A DNA stretch of 64,000 nt from Ralstonia thomasii. Its GTDB lineage: Bacteria > Pseudomonadota > Gammaproteobacteria > Burkholderiales > Burkholderiaceae. Under the pieces are notes generated by a model, which was not told where the DNA came from, did no database searches, and worked only from the letters and a program-made list of their open reading frames with translations. A program made the position numbers and the translations under genes. Position 1 is the first letter of the stretch. The number at the start of each line of letters is the position of its first letter. The stretch lies in the NCBI RefSeq assembly GCF_958405895.1, contig NZ_CATZAR010000001.1. One strand, written 5' to 3'. Positions 6,851-14,828 of this stretch are shown in pieces.

Positions 6851-8230
6851 ATGACGCAACGCTTCGACGCCATCATCATCGGCACCGGACAGGCCGGCCC
6901 GCCGCTGGCTGCGCGCCTGTCCGGCGCCGGCCTGAAGGTGGCCATCGTCGAGCGCGGCCGCTTTGGCGGTACGTGCGTCAACACCGGCTGCATCCCCACG
7001 AAAGCCATGGTGGCCAGCGCCTACGCGGCGCGCATGGCGCAGCGTGCGGCCGAATACGGCGTGGTGATCGACGGCGGTGTCACCGTCGACATGCGGCGCG
7101 TAAAGGCCCGCAAGGACGAGATTTCCGGCCGCTCCAGCCACGGCGTGGAGCAATGGGTGCGTGGCCTGGAGCACGGCACGGTCTTCCAGGGCCATGCCCG
7201 CTTCGAAAGCGCGCGCGCGGTGCGCGTTGGGGACGAACTGCTCGAAGCCGAGCGCATCTTCATCAACGTTGGCGGCCGGGCGTTGGTGCCGCCCATGCCC
7301 GGGCTCGATCAGGTGCCGTTTCTAACCAACTCCACCATGATGGATGTGGACTTCCTGCCCGAGCACCTTGTCGTGATTGGCGGGAGTTACGTCGGGCTGG
7401 AGTTCGGCCAGATGTTTCGCCGCTTCGGCTCGCGCGTGACGATCGTCGAGAAAGGTCCGCGCCTGATCGCGCGCGAAGACGAAGACGTATCGCAGGCGGT
7501 GCGCGAGATTTTGGAAGCCGAAGGCATCGACGTGCAGGTCAACGCCGACTGCCTGAGCGTGCGGCGCGACGGCGCCGGTGTCGTGGTCGGCCTGGAGTGC
7601 GGCAGCGGCGCGCGCGAGGTGTCAGGCTCGCATCTGCTGATGGCCGTCGGGCGCGTGCCCAATACCGACGATCTCGGCCTCGACAAGGCCGGCGTGGAAA
7701 TCGACAAGCGCGGCAATATCCGCGTGGACGAGCAGTTGCGCACCAACGTCCCCGGCATCTGGGCCATGGGCGATTGCAACGGCCGGGGCGCCTTCACGCA
7801 CACGTCCTACAACGATTACGAGATCGTCGCGGCAAATCTGCTTGATAGCGACCCGCGCAAGGTGTCGGACCGCATCCAGGCGTACGCCATGTACATCGAC
7901 CCGCCACTTGCACGCGTCGGCATGTCGCTCACGGAAGCGAAGCAATCGGGGCGCACGCTGCTGGTCGGCAACCGCCCGATGACGCGGGTCGGCCGCGCGG
8001 TAGAGAAGGGCGAGAGCCAGGGCTTCATGCGCGTGGTGGTCGACGCGCAGACGCACGAAATCCTGGGCGCGTCGATTCTCGGGGTGGGCGGCGACGAGGC
8101 GGTGCATTCGATTCTCGACGTGATGTATGCCAAGGCGCCGTACACCACTATCAGCCGCGCCATGCACATTCACCCCACGGTGTCGGAGCTGATTCCCACG
8201 TTGCTGCAAAGCATGGAGCCCGAGCAATAA
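6851..8230 (+). CDS. FAD-dependent pyridine nucleotide-disulfide oxidoreductase (mercuric reductase-like family)
   Basis: The 459-residue protein has an N-terminal FAD dinucleotide-binding motif (IIIGTGQAGPPLAARL), the redox-active disulfide GGTCVNTGCIPTK (Cys42/Cys47), an NAD(P)-binding GGSYVGLEFGQ near residue 177, the second FAD motif GIWAMGDCNGRG and a C-terminal dimerisation domain with HIHPTVSELIP. That is the complete class I disulfide reductase architecture. There is no N-terminal heavy-metal domain and no C-terminal cysteine pair, so it is not a true MerA. The substrate is unknown. The ribosome site GGAGAG precedes the ATG. It converges with chaA. Confidence 0.85.
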   Translation: MTQRFDAIIIGTGQAGPPLAARLSGAGLKVAIVERGRFGGTCVNTGCIPTKAMVASAYAARMAQRAAEYGVVIDGGVTVDMRRVKARKDEISGRSSHGVEQWVRGLEHGTVFQGHARFESARAVRVGDELLEAERIFINVGGRALVPPMPGLDQVPFLTNSTMMDVDFLPEHLVVIGGSYVGLEFGQMFRRFGSRVTIVEKGPRLIAREDEDVSQAVREILEAEGIDVQVNADCLSVRRDGAGVVVGLECGSGAREVSGSHLLMAVGRVPNTDDLGLDKAGVEIDKRGNIRVDEQLRTNVPGIWAMGDCNGRGAFTHTSYNDYEIVAANLLDSDPRKVSDRIQAYAMYIDPPLARVGMSLTEAKQSGRTLLVGNRPMTRVGRAVEKGESQGFMRVVVDAQTHEILGASILGVGGDEAVHSILDVMYAKAPYTTISRAMHIHPTVSELIPTLLQSMEPEQ

Positions 8231-8248
8231 CGCAAGACGTGGCGCCTG

Positions 8249-8277
8249 AAAAAAAGAAGGGCGCCTTCCAGGCGCCC
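8249..8277 (-). terminator. Rho-independent terminator for the chaA-like gene
   Basis: On the minus strand a 7-bp GC stem (GGGCGCC paired with GGCGCCC, 5-nt loop, 8259-8277) is followed by CTT and a run of seven T residues (8249-8255). It lies between convergent genes, and the T-run orientation favours the minus-strand transcript. Confidence 0.75.
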
Positions 8278-8307
8278 CACACATCGATTCGCTAGCGTGC
8301 GCGCCGC

Positions 8308-9390
8308 TCAGGGCACGATCGAGAGAAACAGATACGCCGCGAAGATCGCCAGATGCACGACGCCATGCAGGATGGTCGTGCGACCCTTGCCCAGCGTGAG
8401 CGACGACACGATCAGCGTGAGGAACAGCAGGACCATTTCCTTCGGGCCCAGGCCCAGTTCGAGCGGACGGCCGATCCAGATGAACACGGCGGCCACCGTC
8501 GGGATGGTCAGTCCGATACTCGCCAGCGCCGAGCCCAGTGCGAGGTTCAGGCTCGTCTGGATGCGGTCTGCATTGGCGGCGCGCAGGGCGGCCAGGCATT
8601 CCGGCAACAACACCAGCGCGGCGATGACGATGCCGACGGTGGCGGGCGGTGCGCCGGCATTCAGGATGGCCGCTTCCACCGAAGGCGACAGCACTTTGGC
8701 CAGCCCAACAACTGCCACCAGCGACACCATCAACAACACCGCGCTGAGCGCCGCCACGCGTGCGGGCGGCGGCGGTGCGTGCACGTCTTCGTTGGCACTG
8801 TCGACGAGGAAGTAATCGCGGTGGCGGATGGTCTGCACGATGACGAAGCAGCCGTACAGCACCAGCGACGTCACCCCGGCAAAGGCCAATTGCGACGAAG
8901 TCATGACCGGCCCCGGCGTGGAACTCGTGTAATTGGGCAGCACCATGGTCAGCGTGACCAGTGCAGCCAGCACGGCCAGCGCGGCGGTGGCGCCCGGCGC
9001 TTGAAAGGCTTGCTCGCGGTGACGCAGGCCGCCCACGAACAGGCACACGCCCACGATTCCGTTGCAGATGAGCATGACCGCGGCAAACACGGTGTCGCGC
9101 GCCAATCCCGCCTTCTCTGGCCCCGAAGAGAGCATCACCGATACGATCAGCGCGACTTCGATCACGGTCACGGCAATCGCCAGGACGAGCGTGCCGAAGG
9201 GCTCGCCCACCTTGTGCGCGACGACCTCGGCATGGTGGACGGCTGCAAAGACGGCACTCGCCAGTGCAAGCGCCATCAGTGCGATCAGCCAGCCGGGGGG
9301 CGTCATGAACGCGCCGCCGGCCAGCACCACCCACGCGAGCAGCGGGGCAGCGACTGTCCAGGGGGGCAGCTTGTTGGAAGAAAGGGCCAC
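8308..9390 (-). CDS. chaA: Sodium-potassium/calcium:proton antiporter, ChaA type
   Basis: The 360-residue protein (E. coli ChaA is 366) is a polytopic inner-membrane protein with about eleven hydrophobic segments. It shows the two cation/Ca2+ exchanger signature repeats: GEPFGTLVLAIAVTVIEVAL near residue 62 and IAALVLLPECLAALRAA near residue 256, each with the conserved Glu in helices 2 and 7. Between them is a polar loop (SANEDVHAPPPPARV). It should exchange Na+, K+ or Ca2+ for protons at alkaline pH. It stands alone and ends in a T-run terminator. Confidence 0.88.
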   Translation of the reverse strand: MALSSNKLPPWTVAAPLLAWVVLAGGAFMTPPGWLIALMALALASAVFAAVHHAEVVAHKVGEPFGTLVLAIAVTVIEVALIVSVMLSSGPEKAGLARDTVFAAVMLICNGIVGVCLFVGGLRHREQAFQAPGATAALAVLAALVTLTMVLPNYTSSTPGPVMTSSQLAFAGVTSLVLYGCFVIVQTIRHRDYFLVDSANEDVHAPPPPARVAALSAVLLMVSLVAVVGLAKVLSPSVEAAILNAGAPPATVGIVIAALVLLPECLAALRAANADRIQTSLNLALGSALASIGLTIPTVAAVFIWIGRPLELGLGPKEMVLLFLTLIVSSLTLGKGRTTILHGVVHLAIFAAYLFLSIVP

Positions 9391-9513
9391 GGAGTTCTCC
9401 TTGTTGTTGCCTCAACGCCGGCATGCAGCGAAGGGATGGATGCGGTGTGGCCCGAATATAAAGCATGTGCGGAGCCTCAGCCCGCACAAGCGGCGTGCGT
9501 CACGCCCGCGCGG

Positions 9514-10368
9514 TTACGGGGCAACGGCCGTGGCGGACACCTCCTGGCTCCAGTAAGTCGGCAGCGCGCCATACGGGTTCGGCAACGTCTTGTTCGTGAT
9601 GAACACGGCGGCAGCGCCCTTGCTGGATGCGTTGCGAACGAAGGTTTGCATCTGCGTGGCCGATGCCGCGTAGACGATGTGCGCAAAGCGTGCCGTCGGA
9701 TAGTTGGCCTGCCACGCCAGTGGCGCATAGCTGGCGTAGTGCTTTGCGCTGTCTTCAAACACAACGAGCTGGTCCGCTACCGGCAGGCTTGCATAGATTT
9801 CCGGCACATTGGTGCCCGGGTTGCCCGTGACCGTGTAGTTGGGCGACAGCCCCTTGATGTAGTTGTAGACCGATTGGTAGAACTGGATGTGTGCCGTTGT
9901 GCTGTCGGCGGTCATCTCGTCGATGAAGAAGCCGTCGACCTGATACAACGCCTGGTAGGTGTTGATGTCCTGCACCACCGCCGACAACGACCGGTTTGCG
10001 TACGAGCTGGACACGTACCCGATCACCTTGCCGCCGGCGGCATGCACCTTGGCGACGGCGGCAACGTAGTTGGCGTCCTGCGTGGTGCCTGGGCCGCTGT
10101 TCGGGTTGAGGATGACTGTGGTCGGTACCGACGTCGCCGCTGTGGCTAGCGCACCCCATTGCGTGGCGCCGGTGCCCGACGGATAGATGTAGGACGGTAC
10201 CAGCAGCGCTTCAGCACTGGCATGCGGGGCGCCCATCAGCGCGCCGGACACCAGAGCGAATGCAGCACATGCGGCGCGCGCAAACCTGCGCTTTGCGTTG
10301 CCCATTGGCGATGCCACGGCCAGCGTGGCGAATGCGGGCGAACGCCCCCCCGTTTGTATCGTTTTCAT
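9514..10368 (-). CDS. Exported spherulin-4-family protein (GH135-like glycosidase)
   Basis: The 284-residue product has a long N-terminal signal region ending near residue 53 (RRFARAACAAFALVSGALMG, cleavage likely after HASA). The mature part shows the spherulation-specific family 4 pattern: LLVPSYIYPSG, VPTTVILNPNSGPG, GKVIGYVSSSYANR, DGFFIDEMT with the Asp150-Glu151 pair, NPGTNVPEIY, and QLVVFEDSA with Glu206. In the fungal member Sph3 (GH135) an equivalent acidic set acts on galactosaminogalactan, so this protein may cut an N-acetylgalactosamine-containing exopolysaccharide. That role is inference. The ATG has AGGGG upstream. A cyclic-di-GMP-I riboswitch lies in its 5' leader, which links it to biofilm control. 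Confidence 0.8.
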   Translation of the reverse strand: MKTIQTGGRSPAFATLAVASPMGNAKRRFARAACAAFALVSGALMGAPHASAEALLVPSYIYPSGTGATQWGALATAATSVPTTVILNPNSGPGTTQDANYVAAVAKVHAAGGKVIGYVSSSYANRSLSAVVQDINTYQALYQVDGFFIDEMTADSTTAHIQFYQSVYNYIKGLSPNYTVTGNPGTNVPEIYASLPVADQLVVFEDSAKHYASYAPLAWQANYPTARFAHIVYAASATQMQTFVRNASSKGAAAVFITNKTLPNPYGALPTYWSQEVSATAVAP

Positions 10369-10431
10369 TGTGTGCCCCTGACCACGCAAATCGCTGCGTG
10401 CGTCCTCAGGCCCGCCCCCCTGCGGGTTGGC

Positions 10432-10501
10432 GGGCAACTGGCTGACTTCTTCTGGAGAAGTCCCTGTAGCTTTGCGTCGCCGGATCACTCCGGTTTTGCC
10501 C
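10432..10501 (-). promoter_or_regulatory. Cyclic-di-GMP-I (GEMM-I) riboswitch aptamer
   Basis: Read on the minus strand, the leader of the spherulin-4 gene contains the GEMM-I core GACGCAAAGC (10469-10478). A 5-bp stem CCGGA/TCCGG capped by a GTGA tetraloop of the GNRA type precedes it (10480-10493), and the aptamer starts GGGCAAAACC. After the core comes TACAGGG, a P3 stem ACTTCT/AGAAGT, and the 3' segment CAGCCAGTTGCCC. The terminal GGGCAA and TTGCCC close P1. All these elements occur in the order and spacing of the class. The aptamer ends about 65 nt before the start codon. A GCCCGCC/GGCGGGC hairpin (10410-10435) shares bases with the 3' strand of P1 and could be the expression platform. 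Confidence 0.87.
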
Positions 10502-10822
10502 AGACCTCTGGGTGTGAACCCATTGAAGAAGGACTCTACCGGGGCGGCGCCAGCCCGGCAAACGGAGAATGCGCAAACGAGTCGGCTGTCGCATGAAGCG
10601 TTGTCGAGACCCCACGTTGCGCGTTGCCATGGCAATCAACCATCACGCCAATGAAGCAGTGACGGCCTTCCGCCATTCTTCCCATGCCGCGCTTCCCCTG
10701 ACCTGCGCCAGAACCTCTGGTGCATTCCGCCGCCGCAGACCCCGCCCGTATCGTCAGTCCACGCAGCGCTGCCGGTTGCCGCTGTGTTTCTTGTCCACGT
10801 ATCTGACTGAGGAGAAGCTGCA
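10502..10822. other. Intergenic region holding two divergent promoters
   Basis: This stretch separates the riboswitch leader (minus) from the exported protein gene at 10823 (plus). No credible coding frame was found on either strand. A CCCAGA/TCTGGG inverted repeat sits directly 5' of the aptamer (minus strand). On the plus side TGAGGAGAAG precedes the ATG at 10823. No second GEMM core is present on the plus strand. Confidence 0.5.
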
Positions 10823-11278
10823 ATGAACATCCGCTCGAATGTGCTTGTCATCCGTATCGTGCTGTTGACGGTGGTGTCCCTGATCGCCTCGCTGGCGGCC
10901 ACGGCCGCGTTGGCTGCGCCGCCAGCGACCGTCGCATCCTGTGACGGCATCAAGGATGCGTACCCGATTCTCGGCACGCAGTGCGCCAACCACTACGCCA
11001 AGATCAACCACGCGCCCGCCACTGCGGCCGAACGGCGCGAGACGTATTCAGCGCGGATCGCGGTTTTGGACATCTTCCGCAAGGCGCTGCTGTGCAACGG
11101 CATGTACGGCGCATCGAAACCGGCGCAGCAGCGCTTTTCAAGCGGCGAGGCTGGCCACCTTCAGGCCCTGGCGAACCTGAACGCGGCAATGACGATTGCC
11201 GGCGACCCGAACGTGCCGGTGCTCTACACCGCCTCCGACTTGAGCGACGTGTCCATCAACAAGTCGCAGTGCAAGTAA
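10823..11278 (+). CDS. Exported protein of unknown function
   Basis: I do not recognise this 151-residue protein. It has a clear signal peptide (VLLTVVSLIASLAATAALAA, cut near residue 32) and a mature part with four cysteines (SCDGIKD, TQCANHY, LLCNGMY and a C-terminal SQCK), suggesting two disulfides in the periplasm or outside. The remainder looks helical. A strong ribosome site (GAGGAGAAG) precedes the ATG. It is divergent from the riboswitch-controlled spherulin-4 gene, and a shared biofilm role is possible but unsupported. Confidence 0.65.
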   Translation: MNIRSNVLVIRIVLLTVVSLIASLAATAALAAPPATVASCDGIKDAYPILGTQCANHYAKINHAPATAAERRETYSARIAVLDIFRKALLCNGMYGASKPAQQRFSSGEAGHLQALANLNAAMTIAGDPNVPVLYTASDLSDVSINKSQCK

Positions 11279-11309
11279 GGGGGGGTGGAAGGCAGCGGAG
11301 GCCGCGGCT

Positions 11310-11481
11310 GGTGTCCCTGGTCAAGTTCGGTGGGTACACCATCGTCGAGTTGTGCATTTCGAGCCGGGTGCCGCGTGAGATGTACCTGCGTGCCAAGACC
11401 TGGGTCGATCGCGTGGCGGCCGTGGCGATCGGCGGGCTCGGGCTGCATCGGATCTTCACCGCGCCGACGGTCGGGCTGTGA
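11310..11481 (+). pseudogene. Possible remnant of a LysE/RhtB-type exporter C-terminus
   Basis: A 56-codon frame beginning at a GTG reads VSLVKFGGYTIVEL, then RVPREMYLRAKTWVDRVAAV and AIGGLGLHRIF before a stop. The last part, a basic loop followed by a single hydrophobic helix starting WVDR, resembles the end of LysE/RhtB amino-acid exporters, whose remaining helices are missing. There is no ribosome site. It may instead be a chance open frame. Confidence 0.35.
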
Positions 11482-11499
11482 CGGCTGCGGCGCGGTGCT

Positions 11500-12393
11500 T
11501 CAGACCGCGCCTGCAATCACATCACGCAACCACTGATGCCCGGGGTCTCGATGCACGCGCTCATGCCACAGCATCGACATCTCATAGCCTGGCACCTCCA
11601 CCGGCGGTTCAACCGCCTGTAGCGCACTGGCCCCGCGCACCAGCCGCTCGGGCAGCATGGCGACCATGTCAGTGCTTGCCACCGCTGTCATCACAAAGAG
11701 GAAGTGCGGCACCGACAGCACTACGCGTCGCGTGGCACCGGCTGCCGCCAGGGCTTCGTCCGTCACGCCGAAGAAGCCACCGCCATCGGGCGACACGATC
11801 ACGTGATCGAGCGTGCAAAACTGCGCCAGTGTCGGCCTGCGCTTCAGGCGCGGGTGCCCCGCGCGGCCGATCAACACATAGCGTTCAGTGAAGAGCGCAC
11901 GGCGGCGCAGGCCGGGTGGCGCGCCGTCTGTGGTGTGGAACGCGAGGTCGATCTCCCCTTGCTCGGCTTGCTTTTCAATACGCGTGGGCACCAGTCCCAG
12001 CATGGCGAGCCGTGTGCCCGGTGCGCTTGTGCGCAGGGTGTTCAGCACCGGCAGCGCGATGGTCGATTCGCCGTAGTCCGTGGCGGCCACGCGCCAGGTG
12101 TTGGTGGCGTGCGCCGGGTCGAACGGGCTGGCGGGTGCGACGGCCTGCTCCAGCGCTTCCAGCGCCAGCCGCAGCGGTTCGCGCAAGCTTTCCGCGCGGG
12201 CGGTTGGGCGCATGCCGCGCGGGCCGGGCAGCAGTAGCGGGTCACCAAAAATGTCTCGCAACTTGGCCAGATGCACGCTCACGGAAGGCTGCGAGAAGTT
12301 CAGCCGCTCGGCCGCACGCGTGACGTTGTGCTCGGTCAGCAGCACATCGAGTGTCACCAGCAGGTTCAGGTCCAACCGCCTGAGATTATTCAT
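11500..12393 (-). CDS. LysR-type transcriptional regulator
   Basis: The 297-residue protein has the N-terminal winged helix (LDLNLLVTLDVLLTEHNVTR, then AAERLNFSQPSVSVHLAKLR) and a PBP2-type co-inducer domain from about residue 95. The HTH variant, with LDLNLL and SVSVHLAKLR, is the NodD/NahR-like subgroup often acting on aromatic or quinone inducers. It is divergent from the quinone-reductase-like gene at 12480. An ATATTG/CAATAT inverted repeat in between is the likely binding site. Confidence 0.9.
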   Translation of the reverse strand: MNNLRRLDLNLLVTLDVLLTEHNVTRAAERLNFSQPSVSVHLAKLRDIFGDPLLLPGPRGMRPTARAESLREPLRLALEALEQAVAPASPFDPAHATNTWRVAATDYGESTIALPVLNTLRTSAPGTRLAMLGLVPTRIEKQAEQGEIDLAFHTTDGAPPGLRRRALFTERYVLIGRAGHPRLKRRPTLAQFCTLDHVIVSPDGGGFFGVTDEALAAAGATRRVVLSVPHFLFVMTAVASTDMVAMLPERLVRGASALQAVEPPVEVPGYEMSMLWHERVHRDPGHQWLRDVIAGAV

Positions 12394-12406
12394 GGCTATG
12401 CCTGGA

Positions 12407-12430
12407 ATATTGACAATTCATTTCCAATAT
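12407..12430. promoter_or_regulatory. Candidate LysR operator
   Basis: A perfect inverted repeat ATATTG-N12-CAATAT lies in the 86-bp divergent region, 14 bp upstream of the LysR start and 50 bp upstream of the reductase start. LysR proteins typically bind interrupted dyads of the T-N11-A type, and this is the only clear AT-rich dyad in the gap. Confidence 0.5.
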
Positions 12431-12479
12431 ACCGGGGCGCCCCGCATTCTGGAGCCATTCCTTATTTGGAGTTGCCACC

Positions 12480-13256
12480 ATGAATGTCCTGATCGTCTAC
12501 GCCCATCCCGAACCCAAGTCGCTCAACGGCGCCCTCAAGGACTTTGCCGTCCAGCGTCTGGAAGCCGCCGGCCACACCGTGCAGGTATCGGACTTGTACG
12601 CCATGCAATGGAAGGCCGCGCTGGATGCAAGCGACAGCACTGTTGGGCCGGTCGGTCCGCATTTCCATCCGTCGCTCGATTCCAAGCACGCGTTCGAGAA
12701 CGGCCTGCAAGCCGATGACATTGCTGCCGAACAAGCCAAGCTGCAATGGGCCGACGCCGTGATCCTGCAGTTTCCGCTGTGGTGGTTTTCGATGCCGGCC
12801 ATCCTGAAAGGCTGGGTCGAGCGCGTCTATGCATACGGCTTTGCCTATGGCGTTGGCGAGCATTCCGACACCCACTGGGGCGACCGCTACGGCGAAGGCA
12901 CGCTCGCCGGCAAACGTGCCATGCTGATCGTCACCACGGGTGGCTGGGAGTCGCACTACAGCCCGCGCGGCATCAACGGCCCGATCGATGACATCCTGTT
13001 CCCGATCCAGCACGGCATCCTGTACTACCCCGGCTTTGAGGTCGTGCCGCCGTTCGTGAGCTACCGCACCGGCCGCATGGACGACGCGCGCTTTGCGCAG
13101 ACCACGCAGGCGCTGGGCCAGCGACTCGACACCTTGTTCACCACCGCGCCGATCCCGTTCCGCCCGCAGAATGCAGGTGAATACGAGATCCCGTCGCTCA
13201 CGCTGCGTGCCGAGATCGCGCCTGAAAAATCGGGCTTCGCTGCGCATCTCGCCTAG
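12480..13256 (+). CDS. NAD(P)H-dependent flavodoxin-fold quinone oxidoreductase
   Basis: The 258-residue protein is a flavodoxin-like NAD(P)H dehydrogenase (quinone) family member. MNVLIVYAHPEPKSLNGAL is the FMN/FAD phosphate-binding start, LQFPLWWFSMPAILKGWVERV is the signature loop near residue 100, and LIVTTGGWESHYSPRGINGP follows near 145. It should carry out two-electron reduction of quinones or similar electrophiles in the cytoplasm. TTGGAG precedes the ATG. The divergent LysR gene is the likely activator, a common pairing for quinone detoxification. A strong hairpin follows the gene. Confidence 0.85.
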   Translation: MNVLIVYAHPEPKSLNGALKDFAVQRLEAAGHTVQVSDLYAMQWKAALDASDSTVGPVGPHFHPSLDSKHAFENGLQADDIAAEQAKLQWADAVILQFPLWWFSMPAILKGWVERVYAYGFAYGVGEHSDTHWGDRYGEGTLAGKRAMLIVTTGGWESHYSPRGINGPIDDILFPIQHGILYYPGFEVVPPFVSYRTGRMDDARFAQTTQALGQRLDTLFTTAPIPFRPQNAGEYEIPSLTLRAEIAPEKSGFAAHLA

Positions 13257-13298
13257 CCCTCGCCTGGGCGGCAAGCGCTACAATTTCGCATTCATCTC

Positions 13299-13343
13299 CG
13301 GCGGCGCGCTGTAGCGGATACAGCGCGCCGCCGCGTTTGTTTC
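13299..13343 (+). terminator. Rho-independent terminator after the quinone oxidoreductase gene
   Basis: A perfect 14-bp GC-rich inverted repeat (13299-13312 with 13320-13333, 7-nt loop) is followed by CGTTTGTTTCT. It lies 43 nt after the stop and 33 nt before the next start, so it separates the two plus-strand genes. Confidence 0.75.
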
Positions 13344-13365
13344 TCCTCCCTCCCTTCTTGTCGGC

Positions 13366-14148
13366 ATGACGTCTCACGCGGTTTTCACGGGCCTGATCAA
13401 TTTGCTGCTCGGCATGGGTCTCGGCGTGGCGGGCGGTTTGCTCGGCATTGGAGGCGGGCTCATCGCCATTCCTCTGCTCGGCTATCTGTACGGAATGGAC
13501 CAGCACTTGGCGCAGGGCACGGCGCTGGTGATGATTGCGCCCAATGTGCTGATCGGCTTCTGGCGGTATCACCAGCGGCATCCGGTGCATGTGCGTTCCG
13601 TCGCGCTGATCTGCGTGTTCTCGATGGGGGCGACCTACGTTGCCGCGCGCTTTGCGGCGGGGCTGGACGCCAACCTGCTGCATACGGCGTTTGCCGTATT
13701 CCTGATCGTGCTCGCCGTGTACTTTGCCTCGCAGCTCAAGGAGAAGCCGAATGCCGCTGGTGCTGCGCACGCTGTGCCGCACACCATGCCGGCCGCCGCG
13801 CTGCCGTTGATGGGCATCGCCAGCGGCGCGATGTCGGGCATCTTCACGGTGGGGGGCGGGCTGGTGGTGGTGTCGGCGCTGGTGACGTTCTTCGGCATGC
13901 CGCAGACGCGCGCGCAGGGCATGGCGCTCGCGCTGGTGGTGCCAGGCTCGCTCATTGCACTCGCCGCGTATGCGCATGCGGGCCACGTGGATTGGGGTAC
14001 GGGCATTCCGCTGGCGGCCGGCGGTGTTGTCAGCGTGTCGTGGGGTGTGGCCCTGGCATATCGGTTTTCAGCGCGGCGTTTGCGGCTGGCGTTCTGCGCA
14101 GTGCTGCTTGGTACGGCGCTGATGATGTTGCTGGTCAAGCCAGCCTGA
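13366..14148 (+). CDS. TauE/SafE-family membrane transporter
   Basis: The 260-residue protein has about eight hydrophobic segments and two internally similar halves, each with a glycine-rich entry: GLGVAGGLLGIGGGLIAIPL near residue 18 and MSGIFTVGGGLVVVSALVTF near residue 155. These are the diagnostic repeats of the TauE/SafE family, whose members export sulfite, sulfoacetate or other organic anions from the cytoplasm. The substrate here cannot be told. The next gene (14181) starts 32 nt downstream and may be co-transcribed. Confidence 0.88.
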   Translation: MTSHAVFTGLINLLLGMGLGVAGGLLGIGGGLIAIPLLGYLYGMDQHLAQGTALVMIAPNVLIGFWRYHQRHPVHVRSVALICVFSMGATYVAARFAAGLDANLLHTAFAVFLIVLAVYFASQLKEKPNAAGAAHAVPHTMPAAALPLMGIASGAMSGIFTVGGGLVVVSALVTFFGMPQTRAQGMALALVVPGSLIALAAYAHAGHVDWGTGIPLAAGGVVSVSWGVALAYRFSARRLRLAFCAVLLGTALMMLLVKPA

Positions 14149-14180
14149 TCGACCTGATTTTCAATGCGGAGGAGGGCATC

Positions 14181-14576
14181 GTGTCGGAACAAGACAAGCA
14201 GGCCGGGCGCGCACGCCGCGCGCAGGTAATGGGCGACGCATTCGTGGAGCGTGCGATGAGCGGGTTGGACGCTTTCTCGGCGCCGCTGCAGGATTGGCTC
14301 AACGAACACGCCTGGGGCAGCACGTGGCAGCGGGACGGCATCGACCTCAAGACGCGCAGTTTGTGCACCTGCGCGATGCTCGCCGCGCTGGGCCGCAGCA
14401 CCGAGCTCAAGGGCCATGTGCGCGGCGCCATCAACAACGGCGCAACGGCTGTGGAGATCCGCGAAGTGCTGCTGCACAGCGCCATCTATGCCGGCGCGCC
14501 GGCTGCCATCGAGGCGTTTCGTTCGGCACGTGAGGTGCTCAATGAGCTGGGCATCCACATCGAAGAGCCGAGGTAG
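14181..14576 (+). CDS. Carboxymuconolactone decarboxylase-family protein
   Basis: The start is GTG, chosen because a near-perfect ribosome site (CGGAGGAGGG) sits 5-8 nt before it and no in-frame ATG is close. The 131-residue product contains the family core LCTCAMLAALGRSTELKGHV, then NNGATAVEIREVLLHSAIYAG with the conserved Glu, His and YAGAPA. It matches single-domain gamma-carboxymuconolactone decarboxylase-like proteins (PcaC group), which form all-alpha oligomers. No other protocatechuate-pathway gene is nearby, so assignment as PcaC would be premature. Confidence 0.8.
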   Translation: MSEQDKQAGRARRAQVMGDAFVERAMSGLDAFSAPLQDWLNEHAWGSTWQRDGIDLKTRSLCTCAMLAALGRSTELKGHVRGAINNGATAVEIREVLLHSAIYAGAPAAIEAFRSAREVLNELGIHIEEPR

Positions 14577-14588
14577 CCAGCGTCGGGT

Positions 14589-14816
14589 TTGCGGCTTGTG
14601 CTCACGGGCCTAACACAAGTTGCGTGGCTGGGGTCGCTTCCCTATTCTCGCAGGATCACGTTTCTGGTGGACGGCGACAAGCTGGCCTACCGCGATGCCG
14701 GACGCAAGCGCCTCACGCCACTTGGCTGGGTGCTCGTGGCCATCTTTGCGGCGCCAGCAGCGCTCTGTTACTGGTGGTTCAAGCAGCAGTTTGCGGCACT
14801 CGGCTATGCCGGCTGA
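14589..14816 (+). CDS. Possible small single-pass membrane protein
   Basis: A short frame of at most 75 codons has a polar start (VDGDKLAYRDAGRKRLTP), one clear transmembrane helix (LGWVLVAIFAAPAALCYWWF) and a short tail. The start is uncertain: TTG at 14589 gives the longest product, but a GTG within LVDGDK, about 26 codons later, is more reasonable given where hydrophilic sequence begins. No good ribosome site is seen for either. The stop is 13 nt before the hydrolase gene at 14829. Confidence 0.5.
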   Translation: MRLVLTGLTQVAWLGSLPYSRRITFLVDGDKLAYRDAGRKRLTPLGWVLVAIFAAPAALCYWWFKQQFAALGYAG

Positions 14817-14828
14817 TACCTGATCGAG

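Noticed and set aside
6851..8230. Mercuric reductase
   Set aside because: The catalytic disulfide matches, but the C-terminal Cys pair and heavy-metal domain of MerA are absent and there are no other mer genes.
7622..10149. Long frames at 7622-9487 (minus) and 8353-10149 (plus)
   Set aside because: They overlap the flavoprotein, chaA and spherulin-4 genes out of frame and contain no recognisable motif.
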